Shown here one piece after another: positions 43,415 to 54,025 of a stretch of DNA of 64,000 bases. How positions within the stretch are numbered: the stretch's first letter is position 1; each line of letters opens with the position of its first letter. The notes beneath the pieces are model-generated. The model did not search any database. It was not told the DNA's origin and saw only the letters and a program-made list of their open reading frames with translations. The translations under genes were made by a program, and so were the position numbers. Location of the stretch: assembly GCA_000349905.1 (NCBI GenBank), contig KB722740.1, positions 153,318 through 217,317 of the forward strand, read 5' to 3'. Source of the DNA: Volvariella volvacea V23 (lineage: Eukaryota; Basidiomycota; Agaricomycetes; Agaricales; Pluteaceae).

Positions 43415-45307
43415 TCAGAACAACCCCTGTTCCCTCAAACACCATCCAGGTTCATCATACGTCTCTTCGTTCAACTCTTCAACCTGCACGATCCCACGCA
43501 GCCCAATGCCCCTCCCACTCAGCAAACTCTTCAAAAACCCATTGTCCGCTAGAATCCGCTTCAAAGGGTGCCCTCCTTGTTCTCGTTCTTGTACCATGGA
43601 CATCCAGGCCGTCAAGAACTGGTCGCCTATTGGATTCATGTCTCTAGTTGTTCGAATGGCGATGGTATGAAGACTCGGCCAACGAGCTCCGTTCTGGAAG
43701 ACGTTATGGATAAACGGTAGACTCCAGATCGGGCAGTAGGATAGGTGGAGGGTGGTTATACCAGGCAGGACATCCGCGAATATGCCTAGCCGAAGGGCCG
43801 AGAACGACTGAAGTGTCAAATACCGAAGCTTTGGGAAATGGAGTGCTCGGATCTCATCTTCTTGTTCGAGATCGCGAGCAGGCTGTGGACGTCGAGGTGT
43901 GGAGCCCAATTTGAGGAGTGCGGGCGGGATTGCAACAGCACCTGTGCTACGGATGCGGATTTGTGGGTGTTGTTGATCTGGTGGTGGTTGGCGGTGGTTT
44001 GTCATCAATTCCAGTCCATCCGCATAGCTACACTCCACCCAGAGACTTTCTAGTTCAGGTGCCCAGATCGTCAGCAGGAATTTCGCGACGCCCATCCCGG
44101 TTTCTACCAGCGAGAGCAGCTTCAGGTGTGGAAGCATTATGATGGGTATGGGGTGAACTGGCCATGGCATGTAATCCATGTAGTGGTGAAGTTGCAGCGT
44201 TTCAAGGAGTGGAGTTTGCTGGAGGAGACGAATGACATGAGGCGGAGGAAGAAGAGGACGGGAATTAGATCGCTGAAGTCGGAGGGTGGTCAAGTTTGAG
44301 ACCGGTGGCCAGCTAAACGTGGACTCGAGGCTGGCTCTTCTTAGATTGGGTGCTACGAGCCCATCTTGAGTGTCGCCGCTATGTGCAGGTACTTTGCCCT
44401 TGTCCCAGTAATGCTCCCCAGGGCCATTCCCAGACGGGGCTGTCACTTTCACTGCTGATCCAGTGCGATGAAGCGTTGCCCTTGACCCCAACTTGCCATC
44501 AAAAAAGTACCTTTCCTTCCCCTCGGGTACATCTGCAGGGAAGGTAACCTCGCAGTTGACGGTAACAGATTCCAACGCAGGGGCAGGGCATCCTTCGAGT
44601 TTTGACAAGATATCGTATCCAGTTTCTTCGTTATATGTGAATAAGGTAAAGCTTTTCCATCTATGAGCATAGTCCGCAATAAGGCGCGCAGAAGTTTCCT
44701 TGAACTGATCTAGACGCGTTATAGCACTTGCAATAGCCTAGTACGTCGAAAATGAGATCGAAGAATAGGTGTAGACAGCAGTAGCACGAACCTCCTGGTC
44801 TAGAGAGAGGCCTTCTATACCTGAATGTAGCCCTAAAGTTCGACAGCCCAACCTTTCCCAGTCGTATATATCCACATTCAGCTCAACTGTGTGTGTGCTC
44901 CCCGAACCTCCCAAAGCATGTCTGACGAGCCTTAGCGACTCATCAGAGTAAACATCTACTCTAGAGAACAGCTCGATGTAGGACGTGATGACCTCCCTCC
45001 AGTATACTGATACTTGAGCAGCTAATAGCGGGAAGGGGACTCCTCCCCGCCGGATCGAACGATATGGGTGAATTCCCCGTTTGTCGAGGGGAAGCTTGTC
45101 AGAATCGGATGCAAACCAAAAGATACGAGACAGGATTTCCGGTGGTAATAGTGCTATATACGAGACTGGTTGCGATGATGCGGATGAGCCAGATGCGAGA
45201 ATGACGCCATTGTCGCCGTTATGTGTCGTAGGATACGACCATTTCGAGGACGGGGGATGGGCCTGTGCGATGAGGAAGGCTGAGGGAGTGGTGTTTGCCA
45301 GATTCAT
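43415..45307 (-). CDS. F-box/LRR-like protein (paralogue A of the cluster)
   Basis: Two exons joined over about 44735-44792. The N-terminus holds an F-box (SYIALLPPEILSRIFWFASD, then PFPLLAAQVSVYWREVITSY), followed by VDVYSDESLRLVRHAL, NVDIYDWERLG. The second exon continues with CPAPALESVTVNCEVTFP, PNLRRASLESTF, LTTLRLQRSNSRPLLPPP, LPHLKLLSLVETGMGVAKF, PELESLWVECSY, FPKLRYLTLQSFSALRLG, LPGITTLHLSYCPIWSLPF and a tail EPGWCLREQGLF. The tail and the order of leucine-rich segments match the two minus-strand genes at 47223-48560 and 48727-50043 (EPGWLMRENGDWF, EPGWLLREN), so the three are diverged copies. Presumed SCF ubiquitin ligase substrate receptor, target unknown. Confidence 0.85.
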
Positions 45308-45718
45308 GGTTCGAGTATAAGTAGTGGCCCAACGCCGGCGAAGTTTTCAAGGGGACAACCCATTGCGCTTATCATCCGCGGTACGCCCTGCCCAGTTGCT
45401 TCTACACGAGCTAAACAGAAATAGGAAACCCTTTATTCGCGCAGCAGGCACTTGAAAGACCATGGTATTACTGGAACAAATACCAGGGTCTTGTGGGCTC
45501 AGGGTGCTCACACTACTGTGCCACCGTCGTTGCTGACGTGTTGAAGGCCCAAATTGTCGTCAGCACTGCCTCATACAACCGCTCAAGCGCTCACCCACCA
45601 GCTGACTACGGAGAACTACGGACACGTATAGCCACATCATACAATATGAATCATTGATTCATACTGCCGTGCAGATGTTAAAAACCGTGTGCTACACCAC
45701 CAGGGATATTATACCTCG
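45308..45718. other. Divergent intergenic stretch between F-box genes
   Basis: 410 bp between the start codons of the minus-strand F-box gene (45307) and the plus-strand one (45719); holds both promoters. No clear motif. Confidence 0.4.
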
Positions 45719-47141
45719 ATGCCAGTGTCAAAAGATACCCCAAGCTCGGTACGCCCGTCCGCTTGTACCCACATATGAAGCCTAGCTAAAACATTTACAA
45801 CCATAGTCCATCAACCCGCTATCTCAAGATAAGAAGGACGAATTACTGCGCGTAGTCGATGTTTATCACACTGCAATAATTCGTCTCAATCATGAGGCGG
45901 GCCGCCTGCGCGCCCAACTAGAACAGCGTCAGAATGACCGAGCTCCCTTCAAGGTGCTGCGGGGATTATCAAGCGGGAACAATCAAGCAAGCAATCAAGA
46001 TGCTAAGTCACTCTCCATAGCGAAAAGGCTCGCCTCCATCGACGTCGAACAACGCGAGATCATATACCATTTGCGTGTACATCAAGAGGCTGTTGCACCT
46101 GCACTTAACCTACCCCCGGAAATTCTTGCGACTATCTTCACTCTATGCCTCTCCAGCGACCCCTTCCATCTATGGGACAAAGAGCACATGCCTATAACGG
46201 TTTCGCACGTTTGCAGCCGCTGGAGACAAGTTGCGCTCTCCACCTCTCATCTATGGCGTTCTTTATCCCTTCCCGTTCACCCTGAAAGAATGAAAAAGCA
46301 CCTATTGTTGCTCCGATGCTGGGCAGAACGGTCGGCAACCCTTCCCGTGTCACTCAAACTCACCTGGCACACGTCCAATAGCCTCTCTCAATGGTTTATA
46401 CGTGAAGTCGCTCCTCACGTGCATACGTCTTCGGGTCGCTGGCAACACCTCTCACTTACTCTCCCTGGTTCAGCCGTTGTCCATCTCCTTAATGTACCAA
46501 TGCCGCAATTGCAGAGCCTCTGGCTCTCGTTTGAGCAACCTGCGGGCCTTGTACACTTCCCCCTGCTCACTGCCCCAGAGGCACCTCTTTTACGCGACTT
46601 TACGCTGGCAAGCCTTTACGAAACCCCTCTCAATTTCAGAATTCCCTGGGCACAGATCACCCATCTGACATCAAAGTACTGTCTTCCTGGGGGACTTGCT
46701 TTAGAACTATTCCAACGATGCCCAAATCTCGTTCACTGTCGCATTCGAATCACTGACCAATTGGTCATGAATGGCGAGTTCCCCAAAGCCGCAACGCTTA
46801 GGCGCCTGGAATCGCTCACCATCTTCGTTGGTCCCTACGAACGCTTTGGACAAGTCTTGCACTATATGGCGTTTCCATCTCTGCGAGAATTCATTCTATT
46901 TCAATCCAGCCAATGTTTTGAGGATATCCACTGGCCCATGGGTGCAATTGACGGTTTGGTAAAGAGGTCGCAGTGCCCCCTTTCCCGGCTCTTGATTCGT
47001 GGCTTTAGACTGAGCGAAGGCGACGTCATCAATTGTATTAAGTCGATTCCCTCGCTAACTGATTTCCAGTTCTTCTGTGGAGGAAAAGATGTTGTAACAG
47101 AGGAGGAACGACAGGAATTGAGGATCCGAATGAAATTATGA
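45719..47141 (+). CDS. F-box protein with N-terminal coiled part
   Basis: Two exons: 45719-45748 (MPVSKDTPSS) and from 45807, phase 0, intron of 58 nt. The second exon reads SINPLSQDKKDELLRVVDVY, HTAIIRLNHEAGRLRAQLEQ, a spacer, then VEQREIIYHLRVHQEAVAPA and the F-box LNLPPEILATIFTLCLSSD with ITVSHVCSRWRQVALSTSHL. The rest has leucine-rich segments (PQLQSLWLSFEQPAG, LRRLESLTIFVGP, FPSLREFILFQSSQ, CPLSRLLIRGFRLSEGD, IPSLTDFQFFCGG) to the end RIRMKL, TGA... at 47141. This head-coil plus F-box layout is the common Agaricomycete F-box-like type. Without the small first exon the frame has no ATG near the coil, which supports the join. Confidence 0.83.
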
Positions 47142-47222
47142 GGAACATTGCTAACAAAGAAAATGACACCTGATGTATAGTATATACATATATATCTACT
47201 ATGAACGTCAGTATGGTTATGA

Positions 47223-48560
47223 TTAAAACCAATCCCCATTTTCCCTCATCAACCAGCCAGGTTCGTGGTACGTCTCAGGCGACAAAACCTTCAATCCAAC
47301 ACCCCCAAATTCCTGCGTATCCAGATGACTTCTCAATGCTTCTGTACAGTTTGCGTCCGCCAAAACAAGGTTTATTGGGAACCCCGCTTCGCATCGTTCC
47401 TTGATAAAGGACGGCCAGAAAGATGCTGGGGCGTGTTCTGGCGTTGAGTCATCCCTGGTGCGTAGCACAAGCGTGCGCAGCAAAGGCCATCCCCTCTTGA
47501 TTGGCGATTCGCCGAGGGTTTGGTTTAGCAAGCGGTGGGCATTCCATATAGGAATATATGCGACGTGGAGGGTGGTAATCGTTGGAAAAACGAACGAGAA
47601 CTTGGCAATATGCGTGATATACATCCTCTGCAATGTCAGATACTGCAGCAAAGGAAACTTGGGCGAATCCGGGTTTTGCACTTGGGGCGATGCGAATAGC
47701 CGTGGGATGTCCGAGGTAAAGAGGTCTTCGATCCACAGAGATCGCAGCTTCGGCGCAGAGAGCGAGAGCAGAAAGTTGGATGTAGCAGGTCCATCTCCCA
47801 CTATGGATAATAATTCGAGGTGGCCTAAATGGAGCGATGGTGAAGGGATTATGTCGGGCCAGTTCGCAGAACTTATGAATCTGTGGAAGGAGAGATTCAC
47901 CAACTCCGTAGCCTCCGATAAGATGTTAAGAAGAACGGCAGGGGTCAGCAAAGGTCTGCTGTAGGTTCGTCTCAAGCACAAGGTCCTCAGCCTACTCATA
48001 GGAGGCCAAAGATCCAATGCATGATTGTGAAGCTTAGTGAGATTGGGTGCACCGTTGGGGAAGAGTCGTTTTCCTTCAACCGAGGAGCTTTCGTTCGGCT
48101 CGGTCCTCAACTCCAGAGTTTCCAGCAAAGGTGCTGATTCGGCGCTGATGGAGTGAACAATGGCGTATAGGGTAACTTCAAAGCGTGTTAAAATCGAGAT
48201 GGACCGATACCGGCCCCATTGGGAAGATAGTAGCTCCTCGAGAGCCTGGAAGAAAGGTCTGAATTGGGAAAGCTCCACTAGACGGCCTTTCCTTGTTTCC
48301 AATGTGTGGAGATCGATTTGAAGGGAGAGAGGCCATGAGCCCGAGCGGTCAAAGTATAACCTTGCGCGCTCAAGGGACTTTGGTGTGTAGATATCAATGA
48401 TGCTCCATAGTTCTGAGGTACTTAGCGCTACATGTCGCCACCATCGTGATACACGGGATAACGGTAATTCAGGCGGCGTGATGTGTTGGGCACGCCCCGA
48501 TAATTGACAGTCAAACACGAAGATTCTTGATAAGATTTCAGCAGGAAGTCCCTCGCTCAT
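47223..48560 (-). CDS. F-box/LRR-like protein (paralogue B, tandem)
   Basis: Single-exon frame. I chose the ATG at 48558-48560 (MSEGLPAEILSRIFVFDCQL) because the F-box then opens the protein as in its neighbour; the frame stays open 47 codons further. F-box continues ELPLSRVSRWWRHVALSTSE and LWSIIDIYTPKSLERARLYF. Leucine-rich part: SAPLLETLELRTEPNESS, PPMSRLRTLCLRRTYSRPLL, LHLGHLELLSIVGDGPATSN, SAPKLRSLWIEDLF, FPLLQYLTLQRMYITHIAKF, FPTITTLHVAYIPIWN, end EPGWLMRENGDWF. It is a tandem copy of the gene just upstream (48727-50043) in the same orientation, 166 bp apart. Confidence 0.87.
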   Translation of the reverse strand: MSEGLPAEILSRIFVFDCQLSGRAQHITPPELPLSRVSRWWRHVALSTSELWSIIDIYTPKSLERARLYFDRSGSWPLSLQIDLHTLETRKGRLVELSQFRPFFQALEELLSSQWGRYRSISILTRFEVTLYAIVHSISAESAPLLETLELRTEPNESSSVEGKRLFPNGAPNLTKLHNHALDLWPPMSRLRTLCLRRTYSRPLLTPAVLLNILSEATELVNLSFHRFISSANWPDIIPSPSLHLGHLELLSIVGDGPATSNFLLSLSAPKLRSLWIEDLFTSDIPRLFASPQVQNPDSPKFPLLQYLTLQRMYITHIAKFSFVFPTITTLHVAYIPIWNAHRLLNQTLGESPIKRGWPLLRTLVLRTRDDSTPEHAPASFWPSFIKERCEAGFPINLVLADANCTEALRSHLDTQEFGGVGLKVLSPETYHEPGWLMRENGDWF

Positions 48561-48726
48561 GATCAGCTCGTAATGGTGGTGGGTATTGGGTGATGCCTGA
48601 TGGTATCGAATGTGATCGTATTGTTTATGGCCAAGCCATATATGCTTGTACTTACACGGTTCGACTAAGTACAAGGCGGTATATAAGTATTTAGTTATCA
48701 CGAAGCACTGGATTGAACACTATCAC

Positions 48727-50043
48727 TTAAACCCACTGATACTGGCGATTTTCCCTCAATAACCAACCAGGTTCCTCGTAATTATCTGCAGACAAAATAC
48801 CAAGTTCTGTTGTCCCAACGTTACGGATATCGGGGTGGTCTTTCATCATCTCCCAGCAATCCTCATCCGCCAAAAATCGAGCAATAGGCAATCTAGCATC
48901 ATCCCGTTTCTTAACAAATTCGGGCCAAAATTCAAACTGTGTGTGGGAGTTCGCAGTGTCCACCCTTGCGCGCAGAACGAGGGTTTGCAATGAAGCCCAT
49001 TTATCTATGATTGCTCTGCGTGTGAACTCCATTCGCGCGATGGGACAATATGCAATATGAAGAGTTGTGATGGTAGGGAAAGCGAACGAATACCCAATGA
49101 GGTGCATGAGATTAACTCCTGTTAATGTGAGATATCTGAGTGAATGGAATTTCGAGGACTGAGATTGCTGTGGAGACGTGAACTGGAAGAACCGCGCGAG
49201 ATCTGTGCTTGGCGAGGTCTGGAGCCAGAGGGATTGGAGGTTAGGTGCGGAGAGTTGGATTAGGAAATCCGAAATGCCGTCCCCACCACCCGAGATAGAG
49301 AGTAATTCGAGGCGATTTAAGTGGAGAGAAGGGGGAGGAGCGCTGGAGAATTGAGCTGATCTGAGGCAATTGTGGAGGGAAAGGTTGACCAAAACTGTGG
49401 CCTCTGATAAAAGGTGTAGAAGGTCGCTGAAATCCGGTAAAGCGAATTCAGGAGCTCTGTGGATACAAAGCGTTACCAGTCGGCTCATGGGGGGCCAAAA
49501 ACCTAACAAATTGGTATAAACCTGAGTAAGATTGGGGGCCCCACTCGAGAGTAGTCGCGTTGTTTCAAGATCTGCAGCCGGATGTCCACGTTCTGTTCTC
49601 AGTTGGAGACTCTCCAACAAGGGAGCCGATTCCGGGCGAAGCACATCTATGATGGCTTGTTGGGTGACTACCTCGTAAGTGAAAATTGAGATGGAGCACC
49701 ATCGACCCCGTTGGGAGTGCAACAGCATTCCCAATGCTTGCGTGAAGTTGACTAGCTTCGTGTTCCGAACGCGTCGTCTCGACTCCCAGGTGTAAACATC
49801 GACGTGAAGAGAGAGTGGCACCGCGCCCGAGCGTTCAACGTATCGATCTGCAAGCTTAAGCCGCCTTGGCGTGTAAACATCGATAGCGCACCATAGTTCG
49901 GGGGTGGTCACGGCCACATTTCGCCACCACTGTGATACATGGGACAAGGTCAATTCGAATGGCTTGATGTGTTGGGTGCGCTTGGACACTTTGGACAGAA
50001 CGAAGATCCTTGACAGGACCTCGGGAGGGAGTATCTCAATCAT
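48727..50043 (-). CDS. F-box/LRR-like protein (paralogue C, tandem)
   Basis: Single exon, 438 residues, starting directly at the F-box (MIEILPPEVLSRIFVLSKVS, ELTLSHVSQWWRNVAVTTPE, LWCAIDVYTPRRLKLADRYV). Then VPLSLHVDVYTWESRRR, SAPLLESLQLRTERGHPA, PPMSRLVTLCIHRAPEFALP, LHLNRLELLSISGGGDGISD, SAPNLQSLWLQTSPS, LRYLTLTGVNLMHLIGYSF, FPTITTLHIAYCPIARMEF and EPGWLLRENRQYQWV. Segment by segment it parallels paralogue B. Presumed SCF substrate receptor. A short AT-rich stretch with repeated TCTAAAG words lies some 240 bp upstream of its start. Confidence 0.88.
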   Translation of the reverse strand: MIEILPPEVLSRIFVLSKVSKRTQHIKPFELTLSHVSQWWRNVAVTTPELWCAIDVYTPRRLKLADRYVERSGAVPLSLHVDVYTWESRRRVRNTKLVNFTQALGMLLHSQRGRWCSISIFTYEVVTQQAIIDVLRPESAPLLESLQLRTERGHPAADLETTRLLSSGAPNLTQVYTNLLGFWPPMSRLVTLCIHRAPEFALPDFSDLLHLLSEATVLVNLSLHNCLRSAQFSSAPPPSLHLNRLELLSISGGGDGISDFLIQLSAPNLQSLWLQTSPSTDLARFFQFTSPQQSQSSKFHSLRYLTLTGVNLMHLIGYSFAFPTITTLHIAYCPIARMEFTRRAIIDKWASLQTLVLRARVDTANSHTQFEFWPEFVKKRDDARLPIARFLADEDCWEMMKDHPDIRNVGTTELGILSADNYEEPGWLLRENRQYQWV

Positions 50044-50279
50044 AATAGAAACCTAGGCATGGCGTGAATGGGACAAGAAATAGGTGTTAATCGACGCTTA
50101 CCTGTATTGGTGTTTGGGCTGTGTTGCTGATACTGCCAGTGTGAGCCAACAGCTGCCTTTTATACAAGCCACTCGCCTGCGGCACAGCAGCACCAGGTCA
50201 TTATCCATTTCAGTCAGTCCTAGGTGCCTGGATCCAGGGGATGGATCTGTGACATTGCCGTCATTGGTTGGACAGGACG

Positions 50280-50336
50280 TCTAAAGTTTAGATCTAAAGT
50301 CTAATACACGGGTACTGTAGTCTATAGTCTAAAGTG
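50280..50336. repeat. Short TCTAAAG-type repeats
   Basis: The word TCTAAAG occurs three times within about 55 bp, the first as part of the 13-bp palindrome TCTAAAGTTTAGA. It lies between two minus-strand F-box genes. Could be a small regulatory cluster or a decayed element end. Confidence 0.35.
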
Positions 50337-50364
50337 TGCTATATACTGATGGGTCTAAATACTT

Positions 50365-51459
50365 CTATACATCACTGTCATGGTCGATATCAGACTCAAC
50401 GGGAGTGAAAACCTTCCCAGCCTCCTTCACACTTTCCCAAAAACCGATAGGAATTGGATCTAAAACTGACAAAGACTTCCAATCACTTTTCCACTCCTCC
50501 CAGCTTCCAATGTGTTGATAAACTCTAGCATCCTCATTTGCCACATCTTGTAACATACTCCACATGTTCGAAGTGAAAACTGCAGTGCGGTCCCGCCAAC
50601 CAGGTGCAAAAACAGATACAACCAGCATCTTCAGCTGCTGCCGTGTAGCCAATATAGCTTTTACCTCCTGCATGAAGATCTCGTCGTTGGCTTCATTCGC
50701 ATCAGCCCGTCGTGCAAGTTGAAGATGTGTAAGATGGGGAAGTGGTCCAAAGGACTCCAGAATTCGTATGGGTGAACACCATCCCTCGCTTGGCTCGCAA
50801 ATACGGAGATGGGTAATTAGGGCAAATTTGCTGTAGTCGGTAGGGGGTATTGGGGATGTAGGATTACGATAGAGACTGCGTATAATATCTGGGTCGGAGG
50901 TCATGCGTTCAATCGTTAGGTGTATTAATTCTCCGTGTTCCTGTGTGCGCGTAAAGTTGGAGACAAGGCCGAAGGATGAGGCAGACCCTGGTACGAGGGT
51001 GGCCTTGACAAGATTGGGTAAAGCGAGCACCCTCGCTCTGGTACATGCAAGGGCAATTTCTGAGACTAGGTTGGGCTGCCCCGGATGATGAAATGGTGGT
51101 GTCCATGTGACGGCAAGCGCCTTGACATACTGCGCTAGATAAGCCGACTTCCTTGTGGTGATAGTGCGATGAAAGAGAGATAGCTCTTTCTCGTTTTGGA
51201 GGACGACTGAGCGATAAAGGATGGCATTGACGACAGGCTGAATGAACCTTGACAAGATAGCGAGGTTTGATGGTTTTACCGTCAACAAGGCGAGCTCAAA
51301 GATGCGTAGGACGACCTCGATTGGAAGAGTTGCTAACGGGGAGTTGGATGACGCGATCAACGCTAAGGACAACGACCGAGGGCGTCGAGAATGAGAGGTG
51401 AGGACATTGGTCGTCGTTGACATTGTCATGACACAGCAAGAGAGTGAGGTTGAGAACAA
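50365..51459 (-). CDS. F-box-like protein of a second subtype
   Basis: Single exon, up to 364 residues. The start may be the ATG at 51459 or a later Met (residue 11 or 13). The F-box-like head LATLPIEVVLRIFELALLTV, then SNLAILSRFIQPVVNAILYR, SVVLQNEKELSLFHRTI, is the Agaricomycete subtype in which the box runs into VLYRSVVL-like words. It continues SAYLAQYVKALAVTWTP, ACTRARVLALPNLVKATLVP, LIHLTIERMTSDPDIIRSLY, FALITHLRICEPSEGW, FGPLPHLTHLQLARRADANE and LKMLVVSVFAPGWRDRTAVF; acidic tail DIDHDSDV. Clearly different from paralogues A-C next to it, so the cluster is of mixed origin. Confidence 0.8.
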   Translation of the reverse strand: MFSTSLSCCVMTMSTTTNVLTSHSRRPRSLSLALIASSNSPLATLPIEVVLRIFELALLTVKPSNLAILSRFIQPVVNAILYRSVVLQNEKELSLFHRTITTRKSAYLAQYVKALAVTWTPPFHHPGQPNLVSEIALACTRARVLALPNLVKATLVPGSASSFGLVSNFTRTQEHGELIHLTIERMTSDPDIIRSLYRNPTSPIPPTDYSKFALITHLRICEPSEGWCSPIRILESFGPLPHLTHLQLARRADANEANDEIFMQEVKAILATRQQLKMLVVSVFAPGWRDRTAVFTSNMWSMLQDVANEDARVYQHIGSWEEWKSDWKSLSVLDPIPIGFWESVKEAGKVFTPVESDIDHDSDV

Positions 51460-51945
51460 GAGAACAGTCGCCGTGATTGTAAAAATGGGAAAGGACCCCC
51501 TGACTAATCAACCGGCCTGAGCTGCCAGCGAAGCAATTATTTCGCGATAGTGGTGCATGACGCTCTGTTCCGTCCCAGGCTCGGTGGATTTCGACTTCAA
51601 CTGGACGCTCGGTGCCCTGCCGAATCGCAATGAGGCGATTAGCCGGAACCCAAGTACCACCTGGCTCTGCGCTGATCGGGATTCTTCGGATGAATGCTGT
51701 ATGCCTTCAAGAGAGGTTTCTCCTTGATGGTTTTATGTCCAAAGACCGGTGCGTCATGACTGCTGAAATGACGATATCCGGTTGCTCGTTAAGGCAACGA
51801 GGTCGGGCAGTCGGAGAAGGTCGGGTAACTCCCCTGCCCAAAAATCTTTGTCGGGTCGAGGCGGGGTCGTCGCAATTCTATATTTGGGTCACGAGATAAG
51901 ATGCAAAAATACAACATACGCAAGCTGGTTGGTGAAATCTAGTGG
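51460..51945. other. Intergenic stretch
   Basis: Between the last F-box-like gene and the 3' end of NagA. Nothing recognised; the plus-strand frames 51612-51899 and 51782-52138 are shadows or random. Confidence 0.4.
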
Positions 51946-54025
51946 TTATGCACGACTCCAGACCTCTTTGCCCTTCACCCATGTGTTAAGCACAACACCC
52001 TGTCTGTCAAGGACAATCAAGTCTGCATCGGCGCCAGCCCGAAGGGTGCCCTTCTTGTTTTCAATACCGAGACATCTGATCACCGTTGAGCTATGCATCG
52101 TGACCAAGACGAGTCAGACGTACTTCGCGGGGTTATAGGTTGCACACTTCAGTGCCTCTCCTAGCGAGCATCCAGTAAATCTTGAGAAATTGCGGACGCA
52201 AGTGTCCATAGTGACAACACTACATGGAGTTGCTTAGCAAGTAGAATTTCTTCGTCAACTAGACGACTCACCTGCCAGCAAGCGTCTGTGTGCCTTCTAG
52301 ATATAGCTTATCACCTTCCTTAACAAAGCGCTTTCCATCACGCCATTCATGAACGCCATCTTGAAGGTTAGGATCCAGAATCTTCATCGCTAATCCCAAT
52401 GCGTGAGCTGAATCTGGGGCACGTTTCAACGTTTTAAGAGGACTAACCGTCCGTGATCAAGATGCAACCATCAGGATGAGCACCATACGCCAGCTATAGC
52501 CACAGCAGTCAGCACATCGTTAAGGACAGATTCCGAAGTCACGTACTCTGACAGAGTTGGGGTGCGAGTGAATTCCATCGACAATCATGCCATAGAAGGG
52601 CCTCTCAAAGCCCATATCAATGGTTTCCCCTTTCCTCAATACGATTCCAGAGTGCGTACTTGCCCTGCTGGGAGGTGATGGAGGGGTTCTTGTTCCATTT
52701 CGTCCAGTGTGGTTCTCAGCGTATAAAGGTGTCTGCGGGGGGGTGTCGACATCGTCGAATGCCTCCGATCCTGGATTCGCGTCAATCATTTGAGACGGCT
52801 CGGTGGTTTGTGTCTGCGCTACGATAGATGAAGGGTATGATGACGATGTAGGGAAGAATTGAGAGGACAAATGTGGAGAGGCCCCCAGCAGCCCGATGAT
52901 GGAAGGATCGCGATGGTGTAATTGTGGCATCGCATTGAAAAGGTGGGTGATCAGCCGTGCGCCCTTGACAATGGCGGACGTAGCTGTCTGCGATGTGGCC
53001 ATACTAGAGGGACATAATAAGCGCTAGCCTAGTAATCGCATTCCCTCACACATACCTATGGCCAATAGAAAAGACCACGCCTCGTTTGGTGAGATTGCCA
53101 ATTGCACCCATGACACCTGGGACTTCGGGGGCTGCTGTGATCATCCTGACACCAACTTCCTGGCCATCGGACATGAGCCAGTCTTCAACGTCAGCCAAAT
53201 TGTCGGCACCATAAACGTCTTCAAAGGTCTTCACGCCTTGTTCGGCCGTGAGCAAATAGGGAGGAGCATGAGCACCACGCTTGTTGAAATCTAGGAAGGG
53301 CCCTTCTGCATGCCAACCAAGCAGCGTTGCGGACTTGGGAGTAGAGAATGGTCGGAGAAGTTGAAGGAGTTTAGGATATAATGCTTTCTCTTGAGTCTAA
53401 CGGCACCATAAGCTCATAGCGCACTCGCTACCCAATGGGTGACTCACTATAACGGTAGGCACGAGTCTAGATGATTGCACTAGGTCACAGAGCCGCCATC
53501 GAGTAATCGACCTTCACTCACGATGTGACCCCAGTCTCGATGATCCTTTCAGCCATCATTTTCATACCCGCTCGGTAAGCTGCGTCATCGCCATCGTATA
53601 CAGAGAAATCAAAGCCATAGCCTCCGTTAATTTGGACGTCAATCAATCCGGGGCTGAAAGGGGACCATCAGCATACTGCCACAGCACGTTACCAAACCCA
53701 TGATGTCAGGATGAATACCCGCTCCTCGCGTGGATGCCATCCCCATATGGGTTGGAACAGATAAGATAAAAAGTGATTGGTACCTGAGGATGTTACCACC
53801 AAGGTCGATTGTACGAGCAGGTCGTTCTTTGCGTCTGAAAAACGTTTTCTATGCGAATATTGGTGAATAAATCCTCCACCGTGAGAGTGTGGGAAGAAAG
53901 CCCACCTGCGCGTCAAGGATGACGCCACGCTGTTCGTCTATCCAGAGGTCCTGTTCTACGAGGCTGCCGTCTTCTTGTGGCAGAAGACAGTTGGTGAAGC
54001 ATACGAGTCCGTTAGGAGAAGTCAT
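51946..54025 (-). CDS. nagA: N-acetylglucosamine-6-phosphate deacetylase
   Basis: Splits N-acetylglucosamine-6-phosphate into glucosamine-6-phosphate and acetate, a step in using chitin-derived sugar. Many exons: SPNGLVCFTNCLLPQEDGSL, EQDLWIDEQRGVILDAQ joined to KTFFRRKERPARTIDLGGNI, IDVQINGGYGFDFS, the metal-binding GWHAEGPFLDFNKRGAHAPP, MITAAPEVPGVMGAIG, GARLITHLFNAMPQLHHRDP with its metal His, FYGMIVDGIHSHPNSVR, a catalytic-Asp segment CILITD, EWRDGKRFVKEGDKLYLEGT, and the tail AGADADLIVLDRQGVVLNTW ending KEVWSRA, TAA at 51946-51948. Between GLLGAS and the FYGMIVDG segment sits an extra Ser/Thr/Pro-rich insert of about 80 residues. One intron (52414-52447) seems to be just 34 nt. Start ATG 54023-54025. 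Confidence 0.92.
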
